Part shown: piece by piece, positions 1 to 12,170 of the stretch
How the letters are laid out: every line of letters begins with the position of its first letter
Numbering within the stretch: the first letter of the stretch is position 1
Assembly (NCBI GenBank): GCA_037074615.1
Contig: CM073547.1
Coordinates: 2,604,001-2,668,000 of the forward strand
DNA: 64,000 nucleotides
Direction: 5' to 3'
Source: Leucaena leucocephala
Lineage: Eukaryota > Streptophyta > Magnoliopsida > Fabales > Fabaceae
The notes under the pieces: model-generated
Seen by the model: only the letters and a program-made list of their open reading frames with translations
The model's database searches: none
Told to the model about the DNA's origin: nothing
Position numbers and translations under genes: made by a program

Positions 1-618
1 AATTCTAACTTGATAACGATAGGGGTTACTGATCTTTTCCTTATAGAAATTTAGATTAATATGTAATATGATGACTTCACTTCATCCCCGCATTAAACAA
101 CAAAACTTCCTAGTCAAAACTGCAACTACGATCGACCTAACAATGTTAGAAAAAGTTGTTCTTCCCTTTTTTGGTTCAAATAATGGGAACGCATGAAGGA
201 AAATCATGGCAAGACATGATATATATCGGGTTATCAAGTCCGACCCGAATGATTAAAAACGCTAAATAGAAAATAAAGATCATATTACGCAGGATAAACG
301 CACGTTTTTGGTCGGCACAGAACCCAGAAAACAATAGTGAATGGCTATGGACAAACAAGAAACAGTGAATTTTAAACTTGGGGTGGCAATTTCTTGTTAC
401 GCCAATGTTTCAAGGGTTTAATGTTATCTCTAAGAGAAATGATCACTTTCTGGACAGAAAGGGAAACATATCAAATCTCATGGGATCTAAATAAACACAG
501 ATACATACATAAGAGAGTCAAATACATAACATGTTTCGTAGCCTCTGGTCGAAGCTTTACAACACACTCACAACAGCAGCAGCAGTCATGTCTTCTGACA
601 GTCTTGTCCCTACAACGG
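1..618. other. 3' flank of EBS-like gene
   Basis: This stretch lies just downstream of the EBS stop codon on the minus strand and probably includes its 3' untranslated region. The short open frames here have no recognisable domains or biased composition. I see no RNA gene or repeat. Confidence 0.5.
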
Positions 619-3600
619 TCATCTCTTCCGCCGCTTGGGCTCCACCTGCCAGTTCATATCAATTTGAGCAATTAGTAATAACCTCATGCTAAAAAGCACA
701 TGATAGACCTGATTAAAAGAAATTAACCTCCCCAAGATATTTCCTCTTCAATGCCATCAAGATAAGTAAGGGTAACAAAAGAAGAGAACTTTAGTATCAT
801 ATCTCATAAACACATGAACTGTGGTTATTTTCCTCACAATTCAGCAGGCCCACATAATTCTTTCAGAAGCTTTAATGTTTTCTAATAAAACACTTGAGAT
901 ATCTAAATTCAGGCTATTTAAAACGTTAAGTAAGCATCAGATAGAATAAAGAATAAAACAAGCACGTAGTGATTATTATCTCAAGCATCATGAATAGATA
1001 GATACGCTGAAGGATGCGGTGCAATAACAAAATTACAAGTATGGCAATCCATGTCACCTTAAGCAATGCCCAAATTGGCAATCCAAAAAAAGAAACTTTG
1101 AGATCCTTTTATACGCCCAAAAACAATGGGCATAATAAATGGGAATTTTAAATCCAGACACTTAGTTTAGGAGGAGGTAAAGCGGAATGAATGATTTTGA
1201 GAAGAAAGGATTTTATCTCCACATATTTCAAAGGGTGCAAGACTGCACAGATGGGTGGAATTTATGTCCTCGAAGGAAAAAGCTTCTACAGAAAGAACTT
1301 AGACAATTCAATTTACCAAAATAAGCAGTGTTATGTACTGAACGATGCATCCAGAAAGGAGGTCAATTCAAGGTGTTATAACCACCATACTACCTTAAAC
1401 ATTCAAACTCTCATCTTATAAAAATAAAGCAACACGTGACATAATTGAAATTCAATGCTGCACTTTAATAATGTGCATAAACATATTAAGCCCATTCATA
1501 CTATAAACTAACCTATTGAAGGAATGCCACTCAATTAATGCAATGGCACCAGAAATGATCAAGCTTAATTAGGCTAAATAACACCAAGAACAAAGTTGAT
1601 CGATTTATCATACCTCCAATAACACATTTTTTCATTTATTTTATCAAAGGCACAAGAAGGGTACTCACCAATCTAACGTCCTATAAATTTCAGCCTATCT
1701 CCATAAAACAAGCGTGACATGGATCATTCTACACATTTGAACATCAATAACATATGGTTTCAACTATTTAAAGATAATTCATGAAAAATCATGACTATTG
1801 AAGAACGTGCATGTAAAATCACGGATTATGAAAAAGTTCATTAAAAACACTAGCGGCAACTGAATCCAAAATTAGAGGAATAAGTGTTTGCCCAGGAGAA
1901 AATTGCTTGACCAGGTTTTTCCCATTTAGGAATTGGTAAATAAGACTAGATCATGGAAAACCTAACAAATTTGTTTAGGTCCACTAAGTGAAAGAACAAC
2001 TTGTGCAAGATAAAAATGTATTCCTGGCGTGACAAATAGCAACAACGAGTGAAAAGCTCATAAGGACAAAAGCATCCGTACACCTACCTGTATCTCAAGC
2101 AATAATTGCAGCTATCTATGTATAGTCACATTCAAAATTAATCATGAAAGGCAGCTACAACTGCCACACATGTTTCAAGACAAAAAAACATACTTCAACA
2201 GTTTAAAGGAATCATGGGTATCCCCATTCATTTGTTTAATTTGAACCAATACACAGCCCTAACTAATTACAATTTTCCCATTCCAAATAGGAAAACAAAA
2301 CTAAAAGATTCAGTTTACCATTCGTATTCAACTGAAAAATATGACGGCTATTAATTTGGCACTTTATTGAGAATACAAGCATGTTAAAGCAAAATATGAT
2401 TGGCTAATGAATTAGTGTTCAAGTTTGGTAAATTCTTGTTTTTACCATTTTTTTTGTGTCTTCGAAACATGTTCCCTGAAATAAATAGCTAAAATGACAT
2501 GAAAATTTCACTTTCCATACAAGACCCAATCCAGCACTCTAATCTTATAAATGCAGCAGAGACCAGCTGTGCTATATTGTTCATTTCAAGACCAACAGTC
2601 CTGAGGGCTCAACAATGGAAGAAAATGTTCATCAATCTCCACATGATACACCAAACATTGAAACAGCCATCTGTTCCTTGCCAATGTTTTCACCACCTTT
2701 CTATACTTCTCCTGGGGTGGTAGTGTGAGGAATACGTTGGAGAAACAGAATCAATAGAAGCAAAAGTAAAGAGCATATAGAATCATTAGGGACGGGATGC
2801 AGGCAAGTTTCACCTTGCCATCGGATGCTGGTGATGCAGAAAATGTAGTTTGCGGTTTTTTCATGTCATCATCAGAAGAACATTCAGAACATACAAAATG
2901 GTCCAGCTTTTTTGCTTCTTCGATAGTCATGCCTACACAAGCAGGATGATACCTGAAAGAAACCTACAAAGATTGGAATATGTATTTGATAAAGCATAGA
3001 GATATTAAAAATATATCAAAACTATAATAATAATAATAATATTTCTAGGACATCCGAGAAATCTAACGATTTGGCAATGTATCAAATTATCATGTCATAA
3101 AACACAGTGTCAATTAATGCACTATATCTACATCCCCAACCTCGCATGGATTTACCAAACTTATCCAAGCAAACTTTACAACAATAACACCAAACCAATC
3201 ATTTTAAAGAATAAGCAAATGCATAATTCAATTTATGTTGGCTAACTTTTATTTGGGAAAAGAAAGTTCACAGAATTCAGAGTGGTAGTACGAAGGTAAT
3301 AGATAGGAGATATAGAATCCGTAGTTCCAACATGCAAAACATTTGCATGCCAAAATAAAGGATAAACAGTCAAAATTAATATACCATAGGACTTACTCAA
3401 GCATCTTTTAAAATCTTTTTACAATAGAAGTTTAGTTCTTAAATCTTCATCATTTTCTACAATGTTTTAGGGTAAATATTGACCTTACAGCTTGTTAGAA
3501 CTCCAGGCTCCTTCTGCAGGTACGGAAAATTATATCTAATTACTTTATCCAAGTAAATAACATATCTTAATACTCAAAAGATCGGAACATCTAAAAAGCA

Positions 3601-4359
3601 CACGCAAGTACATTAATAGTGAGCAAAGTGAAGCAGAATACAATGATTTTACCAATCCTTGCACCCCTCACATTGCACCATGAGGTCGTCCGGGTTATAA
3701 GGCATCTCGCATTTGCAATACCTTCAATATGCAAACCAAATCAACAGAAACCCATTGGTTATTGGAATCCAATTCTCCAAACGTCATAATTGCATCAACA
3801 AGAAAGCAAAAGAAACTCACACAGCAACACGGTCTGGCGTGAAAGCACCGGTAGCAGCCTTGTATTCAAATCTACAGTAGTAATCTTCAGCTCCTACATT
3901 CTCAAGCTTAGTGTAGTTCTTGAAAGAGTGTACAATACACTTCCCTTCAATGGTGTGAGCACTCTGGATGTCATAATGGTCCGACAAGAACAGCTCTTTC
4001 GCTCCATGGAATTGCCTGCGTCCTCCAATCGACTCTTCCGGCCGATAATACCATCTCACACGGACTTTAACGTTGTTCCTATTATCTTGTTCGATCTTCT
4101 CCACGCGAGCAACGTACGGAGGCTTGCTGGTGTCGGAAGGTCGCATCAGTACACAGTCTCCAGCTGCAAAAAAAGAGCAGAAACGCACATCTTTCGAAAT
4201 CGAAACCCAAAAAATCACAAAAGGAACGATTTTTAACATAGAAATAGAACTGGGTATTTTGTGAGAAGAAATAGATAGCGATTTACCTCTGACGACCTTG
4301 TTTGTACCTCTGATGGTATATGAGTCCAAGTCCTTTCTGCCCGGTCTAGTTTTCGCCAT
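619..4359 (-). CDS. EBS: EBS-like BAH-PHD histone reader
   Basis: Five coding exons: 4287-4359, 3821-4163, 3653-3721, 2814-2952, 619-645. They sum to 651 nt (216 aa plus stop), near the usual size for the family. Residues 25-139 form a BAH domain (AGDCVLMRP, WYYRPEESIGGRRQFHGAKE, CRFEYKAATGAFTPDRVAV). Residues 140-186 form a PHD finger (YCKCEMPYNPDDLMVQCEGC, then WYHPACVGMTIEEAKK, VCSEC). The protein ends in a basic tail, VEPKRRKR, encoded by its own tiny exon. In Arabidopsis, EBS reads H3K27me3 through the BAH domain and H3K4me2/3 through the PHD finger, and represses flowering genes in the nucleus. The start MAKTRPG matches EBS rather than its paralogue SHL, which starts MPKQK. All introns have GT-AG ends. 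The last intron (646-2813) is unusually long. Family assignment is firm; the regulatory role is inferred from orthology. Confidence 0.94.
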
Positions 4360-5846
4360 AAGATTGGAAATGTATGAATTGTAGGCCCTAAGATTTTGGC
4401 GAGAAGAAGAACAGAGGAACCCTAAGGTTGAAGCTGAGGACTGTGTTGTGACGCTTCGCCTGAGTTTACCAGTGATTCGAGAATCGATACAGTACGGTCT
4501 TAAGGTTCATTATCAAGAGTGTTACAAGATTTTTGGCGTTAAGCAAGCCTTATTTTCCTTGGCATATATGTCCATTGCCAAGTTTATTCCTTTAATGATG
4601 ATATTTTTTTTTTCGCTTAACTTTTCGCCAAAATACACCGCATGTTCTTGAAGATTTGAGGATGTTTCCCCAATTTAGAGACAAAAAATACAAACAAATC
4701 TTTACTCTTGAAACTAATTATTATAAAAGAAATCCTTAATTTGACAAAATGAGAAGATATACAATCCATCAACTAATAATACGTAAATTAATATTATTTT
4801 ATTATAATTTTAATTATAATATTTAAGAAAATATTCTAATTTTTAAATAATTAATTTTACATATAAAAATAATTAATAACTCATATTATTTAATATTAAT
4901 ATTATTTTAAAAAAATATTTTATTTTTTAATTATACGTAAACCTAATTATTTTTTACAAATTTTTGTAAAAAGAAAAAACAAGAATACGTCAACAAATCG
5001 TTAGTTCATTTTTGGTATATTACTAAGAATATAATTAAAAAAATCTCAAAATTAAAATTCCTTGTTATAAAGAACATAAAAATTGTTTTTTTATATAATA
5101 AGATTTAAGCTTTTTTTGGCCAAAGTGCTGAAAGTGTAATTTACCGTCTAATATTTTTTCAAAAAAATTGGCACGGCCATTCTGTTTCTGTAGATGTTAC
5201 TTATTCCTGGGTGTAAAATGTAAATAAATAGGAAAACTGGTAGTAAGAAGCACAAGAACAGGATGGGAAGGGGACGAGGAACAGTGAAGGTCGCAATAAA
5301 GAAACAATGGTGTTTCTGCGATTTATCATCTTTGAGTAGCCATGCTTTGTGCCAACATGTTTGCTCAATCATTGCAAGCCAAAGACAAATTATGTTCGTC
5401 AAATCCGCAAACAAGGTTCACGTGCAAGGCCAAAAAAAAGTCTAATTAAGTTTGGCATATGGAGGATAACAAGATGAAATTAATAGCAGATAGGCATGAG
5501 CATCTAAAATCCTTGGCTAATCAGATATAGTGCATTATAAATTTTAGAAAGAGAGAGAGAGATTCACAACTCTGGTGTGTATCTTTGGGGCATAGATTGA
5601 TGGGAATGAAGATGTCACCATTAGAAACCTTGAGAAACCTGAACACTCCAATTAAACTTCATCAAAATTCAACCAAAGTTCCTAAAATTACAAGCTTGGA
5701 AACAGAAACTTTGGCATTCCTTGCCCAACTTTTGATTAACTAAAATCAGCATATAACTTGGTCTCCTCATGTTGTACAGAAGAGAGGAACAAGGAGGGTG
5801 GGGTGAACCATTCCTAATTCTGAGTAAGGAGATAACCGAAAACGCC
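4360..5846. other. intergenic: EBS 5' region and L4 3' flank
   Basis: The part next to 4360 is the probable promoter and 5' UTR of the EBS-like gene and contains AACCCTAA, a telo-box-like motif, near 4415. From 4680 to 5120 the DNA is very AT-rich with no coding signal. Short open frames at 5148-5445 lie on both strands, lack any known domain and are judged spurious. A short GA run lies near 5550. Confidence 0.5.
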
Positions 5847-8800
5847 TCAACGGTTTATTGGAGTGTGCATACGCTCAACAATTCTGTTAACAGCATCACG
5901 GGACATCACCAATGTATCATGCAGTAAAATACTGTAGACATTCAAACCCTGCAAGAACATGTGAAACATAAATCAGCAAAGGAAACTTCCAAAACATCTG
6001 ATGAGTCTCTCAGAAGTCTGTAATTTCTGAGCAGAAAACACGCATTGACTCAAGGAAGCTGATTTATAAATTATGCTCCTATCTATATAGAAACAAGGAT
6101 GAAAAATGTAACTTACAATGGAAGGAAGTACGTTAACATAATGTAGATTTTGCGTAGCCAGATTCAACTTTTCCTCTATGGGACCACCATCTACGAGCAA
6201 AAGTTTCTTGGTGTTCTCCAGTTGATTGACATAGTTCACAATGTTCTTGGTTTTGTGGGTGGGAACCTCCAAATTGTCAAATACAAGAAGCTGTGTATAT
6301 ATGCCGTCGTCCATAATTAGGTTCATGTAAAGTGAAAGTACAAGCTCTAGGAACTACTAACAAGGAAAAAGTATGCATACGGTACAAATGAGTTAAATTA
6401 TGGGATGAAAGAAGCTAAAGGACACTGTCATGCATAATGATAGTACCATCAAGAGAGAGATTTCCATAAAAACTTCACACCCCCAAGAGTAGTTCTCAAG
6501 TCCTTATAAGTTGATGGGACCGTAGTTTTCTAACTCCCTCAACTTCCACGTTTTAGTTTTCTCACTCCCTCAACTTCCACATTTTGCGCCTGATCCTCGT
6601 ACTTTTTCGTATGGTGGGGCCCTCCATATTTGTAGTGAAGAATAGCCCATTTGACTCATTCTCTTCTGTGTACGTGGTCACCAATGCATAATGATAGTGA
6701 CCACGTACGTAGAGAAGAGAACGAGTCAAATGGGTTATTCTTCACTACAAACATGGAGGGCCCCACCATAAGAAAGAGTATGAGGAACAGGCGCAAAACG
6801 TGGAAGTTGAAGGAGTTAGAAAACTAAAACATTAAAGTTGAGGGAGTTAGAAAACTATGGTCCCATCAACTTATAAGGACTTGAGAACTACTCTTGGGGG
6901 TGTGAATTTTTTATGGAAATTTCTCTCTCTCTCTTGATGCACTTCTCTTCCCTTTGGACTGTTCCAAATTTCAGTTTTTTTTCATCTTTCTGCGATTTTA
7001 TCAGGCTCTATTACTCAGTAATATATAGTCCACCTTGTTTGCCATTACAATTGGTGCTTTCATTGAGAGGCAACTAAACCTAGGACAATGGCAAACAACA
7101 CACAGCATGAAGGAGATGTATGTAGAGATTAAAAAGGTGAGTGAATTTATGGAGTATGCTAAGGAACGCTTTCAACAAGTCGAACAACTCAGTGGAGTGC
7201 TCCAGAACCTCACGAAGTCAATGGATTCGCTTCACATCAAACTTGAACGAACCAAAGACGACCCCATGACATCATCACCCAAGTTTCCGACCCACAACAA
7301 TCCCCACTTTAATGGTTTCAAGACTGTCAAACTGGATTTCCCTCGGTTTGATGGTAGTGAAGCATTAGAGTGAATCTTTAAGGCTGATCAGTATTTCAAA
7401 TATTACGAGATTCCAGATGCTCAGAAGCTTATCATTGCATCGGTGCACTTTGACGGAGAAACACTCCCTTGGTTTCAGATGCTTGAGAAAGCAGGACGTA
7501 TCCCAACTTGGCAAACCTTGACCAAAGCTGTGGAACTACAATACGGACAATCCCACTTTGATTTTGCCCGCTCACAGTTATTTAAACTGACGCAAAGTAC
7601 AGCAAGAGGAGCATTAGATGACTATAACACCAAGTTCCTATCATTGGCAAATAGAGCAAAGGAGTTACCCGAGAGTGCCCTGTTGGATTGTTATCTAGGA
7701 GGTCTCAAACCCGAACTAAAACGTGACGTACTAGTTCACCAGCCCACAACCGTGATAAATGCTATGACTTGCCCGACTCTTCGATCATCCCACCATCTCA
7801 ACCACCAACAACACCCAAAAGATAGAACCTCCACCAAAACACGTTACACCACACCAATCTTGAACCCAAACCGAGCTGTCATCTCATACAACAACCCAAA
7901 CACCAATACCACCCCTACAACTTCTGGTGGCGGTAAGACCAACCTTCCCCCAATACTGCCTACACTAACCATGCCACCCATTAAACGAATGACTGCTACT
8001 GAAATGCAAATTCAGAGGGAGAAGGGGATGTGTTACACCTGCGATGCTAAGTTTTCTCCGGCTCACCAATGCCCAAACAAACAACTTATGCTCTTACAGT
8101 ATGAGGAAGAAAACAAGGGGGTGGAGGAAGAGAAGGAAGAGGCAGACCCTGAAGCTACACTACATCATTTGTCCCTACATGCATTAAGGGAGACACAAGG
8201 GGCAGCCACCATACGTTTTGAAGGGAATATACAAGGAACCAAGGTGCAAATTCTTCTTGACGGAGGGAGCTCCGACAATTTCCTACACCCAAGGTTGGTC
8301 AAACACATTGGACTACCAGTAGAGTACACTCCAAAGGTGCGAGTATTGGGAGGTACAGGAAAGGTATTAAGTAGCAATGAGAAGGTTGTCGACGTGCTGA
8401 TACAGACTAGCGAGTACACTATACTAGTCACCATGTTTGTACTGCCGATGGCTGGTGTTGATGTGGTAATCAGGGCTGCCTGGTTAGAGACTTTAGGACC
8501 ACATGTCGCCAACTACAGCGTTGCTAGTGAGATTCTTGTCAGGAGACACGTTCATTACCTTACAGGGACACCGATGGTCAACAACAGCCATAGCCCAACA
8601 CCACAGCTTGATGCGGCTAGCACAGACCAATGCCATAGCCGAATGATAGTGACCACGTGCACAGAGAAAAGAACGAGTCAAATGGGTTATTCTTCACTAC
8701 AAACATGGAAGGCCCCATCACACGGAAGAGTACGAGGAATAGGCACAAAACGTGGAAGTTGAGGGAGTTAGAAAACTATAGTCCCATCAACTTATAAGGA

Positions 8801-11800
8801 CCCGAGAACTACTCTTGGGGGTGTGAAGTTTTTATGGAAATCTCTCTCTCTTGATGTACTTCTCTTCCCTCTGGACTGTTCCAAATTTCAGTTTTTTTCA
8901 TTTTTTTGCGATTGTATCAAGCTCAATTACTCAGTAATATATATTACGCCTTGTTTGCCATTACAAACACAATATGCACAACTGAGTCATGAAAAAGCAG
9001 CTTGGTAAAGTAAACTATGGAATATGGTATTCAATCATAAGAGAGCTTGGTACATACCAAAAAGAGCAGTGAAACTTAAAAAAAAGAAAAGAAAGAAAAG
9101 GCAATCCTTTGGCATGAAATACAGGGTTAACCAAGAATGTGAATTTACATCTTTACCCTTCAAATTTTAGAATTTAGACCTCCTTGTGTCAAGGGATTCT
9201 TACAAATAAGAATGGCATTTGAATGCAGAAACAGATCCGTGGAAAATCAACATAAAAGTTAGAAAATAACAAATGAGAAGTCCAGATTTATAAGCAGAAA
9301 AAGCCACATGCACATACTGTAAAATCAAGGCACATGTCACAGCTATTTCTGCACAATCGTTTATTTGTTTTGTGCCAACACCGTTTTAGCTCCATAGGAA
9401 ACTCATGATACATAAAAATTACAAAGATGAATTTTTGGTCCCTTTTGCTTTTGGAGAGAGAGCATCTTATTGCATAAAGGCAGCAGAGGTAGTCGTATTA
9501 CAGACATATATAAACGCTAAATTAACATCAGGGGGCATAGCAATGCCTATCAAGCTAATAGTTAAGCAGAAATATTATTTCAGAAAGGAAAAAGGAAGGT
9601 CATATAATCAAGCCTTGGTAAGCAACGATAATTTACCTAATATATAAAAGGTAAAAATAAAATGTTTCTGACATGAAAAATCAAACTAAATTGAGCATAA
9701 GCAAAATTCTTAAGAGAAACAGAGAAACAGCAGAAGGATGCATTGTGTCTCAATGATGAAAGAGAAACAGAACGATGAAGAGTACAGCTCCGTAAATTTT
9801 AGAGGGTGAGGAAGAGACTTGCCTTTCCTTCTGCTGCACGTGCTGACAGAGCAATCTTCAGCCCCAAACGGCGGACCTTCTTATTGAGCTTGAAGGCATG
9901 ACTTCTGGGCTTAGGGCCATGCATGGTAGCACCACCCCTGAACTGTTACCCATTCATTGATTTATTAGATTCAACTACCAAAAATGTTAATAATGCAGCA
10001 AAATTCTGAAGGAAGGAAGGAAAAATATGGGCAGTTGACCAATAAGCAGAGTGCTATGTTACCTGAGGCCCACGTAAAGATCCATGTCTTGCTCGACCAG
10101 TTCCCTTTTGTCGCCAAGGCTTTCTCCCAGTTCCACTGACCTCACTGATAGTTTTTGTTGAGTGCGTTCCCTGATCCACTCAATTAGCAGATTCCTAAGT
10201 TTCCTATGTAGAATATCCAGAGCTAAAACTTTGCACCCCCACTCCTAAGTAATTTATGCATCTAATACCAGATTGTCCAAGTGCAAGACAATATAAATAT
10301 ATTAAGACAGTTCAACTAATCACTGACAAAGGACAAGAAAATTTCATCCTCAAACTTCACTGCAAACATGCAAAACCATAGTTATTGTTCAAATACATAT
10401 TCTTCTTACATGCTCCTCTATTGAACCCTTTCCCCCAAGAAATTGTCAATGCATCAATAAAAGTGATGAAAGAAAATGATTTGGAAGTTCATCATAAAAT
10501 CACCCCAATTATTGTTTCGTCAATTTTATAAAATCACAGTCAGCAGTGTCCCCTAACTCATCTATAGAATTTCCCCTGGATAACATGTAACTTTTATAGA
10601 ATCAAGCTTTGGATTTGAAAGCATTATGAACAGTTACTACCTGCTGTCGTTTTGCAAGTTGCCACCTTACAACACGATGGATAATATCCTTCCTAATTGG
10701 AAGGTCAAAAACATCACCAGCTAAAACCATTAAGCCCTTGTCTTCATTATAAAAATTGGTAACTGGAATCAAAAGATCTTGGCAAAGCCCTACACCATCA
10801 TAAAACACGTTAGTTACAAGCTCAAAAATATCATTTAAAACAAAGAAGGCCACACACAAATACATCAACTCTTCCATGCTGATCAAGACTTAACAGGTGA
10901 TATGATAGATGATGGATAGTGAAAAGACCATACATAATCATGGCACACTTCAGTTTTAATCAAGTAAGATAACATGCCACAGCATTCATAACCCTTAAAC
11001 AATACAACCCCTTCCTTAAGCCCAATGCAAGCATGGAAAAATGTGTCTAGCTCATTATAAATTATAATCATTAATCATGAATTATTTAAATATCACCATC
11101 ATCCTTATTTTTAAAAGAGATAGCTGCAAAATTAAAGCAAATAACTTGAACCCTTAGACTTTAAGACTACAAAAAACACAGCATACTAATAAGAAAAATG
11201 TGAAATGCATGACTTTTGAAAGAGGATGCGAGATATAAAAGTGAAATCCAAACAAATTCATATTTCTGAGTGGAATCAGATCATTAAACATGCATATAAT
11301 ACTTGATCCTCCATGATTGAGAAATAAGTGTCACATAGTGTATACAAGTGATTAATTATCTGAAATTGAACAGATTTAAGATCATAGGATCAATTATATT
11401 ATTTTGCCTTGAGAATGCAAACAGTAAGCTCTCCCAATAAAGGTATGTTTATTCTATGACTTGAATATGACCTTCACCTTTTAATAAAAATACAAAATGA
11501 AAAAGGAACTTCAAAAATATCCTACTTATCTTGAGTCACATGGGAATTCTTCCGGGAAGGCTAATTTCCTATTGTTTAAGAATATATCGATTTCGGAGGA
11601 CTATGAAGCATTATGAAATTCAGGTAGAAGATGTAAGAATATCATACCTATAGTACGCTCAGAAGCAGCCCCTGGCACTTTAGACAACAAATCAGAGGGA
11701 AACGTACTATCACCAGACCGAGGAGTTAAAAAAGAAGTTGAAAACTGCCGATGAGAACGGATCAATGACCTGACCTACATTTAAATATATAGTCGTACAT

Positions 11801-12170
11801 TATAAAGCTATGAACACAAAACCATAATCATAAGATAATTCTTCATTGATTAAGTATTCATCCTTAGAAAATAAATGCTATGTCAACATACAGAGAGAAG
11901 GCCGGAACGCTCTGCAGAAAACAGTCTCTCCCCGGCTAAACTGTTGCATACATCTGCAGAAGCAAATAATTGGGAAATCGTGAAGCCAATAATTAGCAAA
12001 ATTAGATTTAGAATTTGAAGTAAGCCGTAACATTGAAGAATGTATATACCATTTGATCTGATTAATGGCGGATGACTAGGATTTGGTGAATAACAACGAT
12101 GGCCTATTGAATACAAGGAACCAAAAGAACGTTGGAGCCTTCTGGAGATTAAAGCGGCCATATGCTTCAT
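5847..12170 (-). CDS. MRPL4: mitochondrial-type ribosomal protein L4 (uL4)
   Basis: Eight coding exons: 12050-12170, 11892-11953, 11648-11774, 10641-10789, 10063-10170, 9823-9942, 6117-6290, 5847-5948. They sum to 963 nt (320 aa). The bacterial-type L4 core is clear: DVFDLPIRKDIIHRVVRWQL, then GTGRKPWRQKGTGRARHGS, then FRGGATMHGPKPRSHAFKLN, and near the C-terminus LLVFDNLEVPTHKTKN. The N-terminus (ALISRRLQRSFGSLYSIGHR) is Arg/Ser-rich without acidic residues, typical of a mitochondrial presequence; location in the mitochondrial large subunit is inferred. MAALISRR, three codons downstream, could also be the start. A 5' UTR intron is likely, with a donor near 12381 and an acceptor near 12228. 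Intron 6 (6291-9822) has a GC rather than GT donor and contains an LTR retroelement. The upstream ends of all other coding introns are GT. Confidence 0.95.
6448..6680 (-). repeat. inverted partial LTR next to the 5' LTR
   Basis: This segment is the reverse complement of most of the LTR at 6692-7049, lacking its first few bases and everything 3' of the CTCTCTTGATG stretch. It shares landmarks with the LTR, such as the CCCCCAAGAGTAGTTCTC strand and GGGCCCTCC. It carries the same internal duplication seen in the 5' LTR. A motif related to ATGCATAATGATAGT flanks it on both sides (near 6431 and 6684). The two copies form a large imperfect palindrome of roughly 230-bp arms with an 11-base spacer. 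Confidence 0.8.
6692..7049 (+). repeat. 5' LTR (358 bp)
   Basis: Starts TG and ends CA. It differs from the 3' LTR mainly by point changes and by an extra copy of an internal unit (GGAGTTAGAAAACTA occurs twice here, once in the 3' LTR), which accounts for the 36-bp length difference. Confidence 0.85.
7088..8762 (+). pseudogene. retroelement gag-protease, interrupted
   Basis: A Gag frame runs from about 7088 to 7370 and reaches a typical FPRFDGSEALE motif. A TGA at 7371-7373 sits where the family usually has Trp, and the same frame resumes with IFKADQYFKYYEIPDAQKL. Further on come the Gag core (LPWFQMLEKAGRIPTWQTL), a CCHC-type zinc knuckle (CYTCDAKFSPAHQC, near 8032-8073) and a retropepsin-like segment (QILLDGGSSDNFLHPRLV, near 8250), with Gly where Ser or Thr usually follows the catalytic Asp. 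The frame then ends in the 3' LTR. The nonsense codon, the unusual active site and the missing pol argue it is non-functional. Confidence 0.8.
8644..8965 (+). repeat. 3' LTR (322 bp)
   Basis: Direct repeat of 6692-7049 with the same TG and CA ends and the same CTTGGGGGTGTGAA and CTGGACTGTTCCAAATTTCAG landmarks. It lacks the internal duplication seen in the 5' LTR. Confidence 0.85.

Larger units (their letters stand above)
6692..8965 (+). mobile_element. pol-less gag-protease LTR retrotransposon remnant
   Basis: Direct LTRs at 6692-7049 and 8644-8965 both begin TGATAGTGACCACG and end TTGCCATTACA. The inside holds only gag and an aspartic protease; reverse transcriptase, RNase H and integrase are absent, and the protease part runs straight into the 3' LTR. 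No purine tract precedes the 3' LTR, which suggests an internal deletion. The sequence ATTGGTGCTTTCATTGAGAG right after the 5' LTR is where a primer binding site should lie. The gag-protease order and motifs look like Ty3/gypsy. No target duplication is evident, and by eye the LTRs are about 90% identical over their first ~120 bp, so the insertion is old. It lies in intron 6 of the L4 gene, in the opposite orientation. Confidence 0.88.

Noticed and set aside
5148..5445. Overlapping small open frames on both strands between EBS and L4
   Set aside because: No known domain, no splice context, and mutually overlapping; one begins with a MGRGRGTVK stretch that looks basic by chance.
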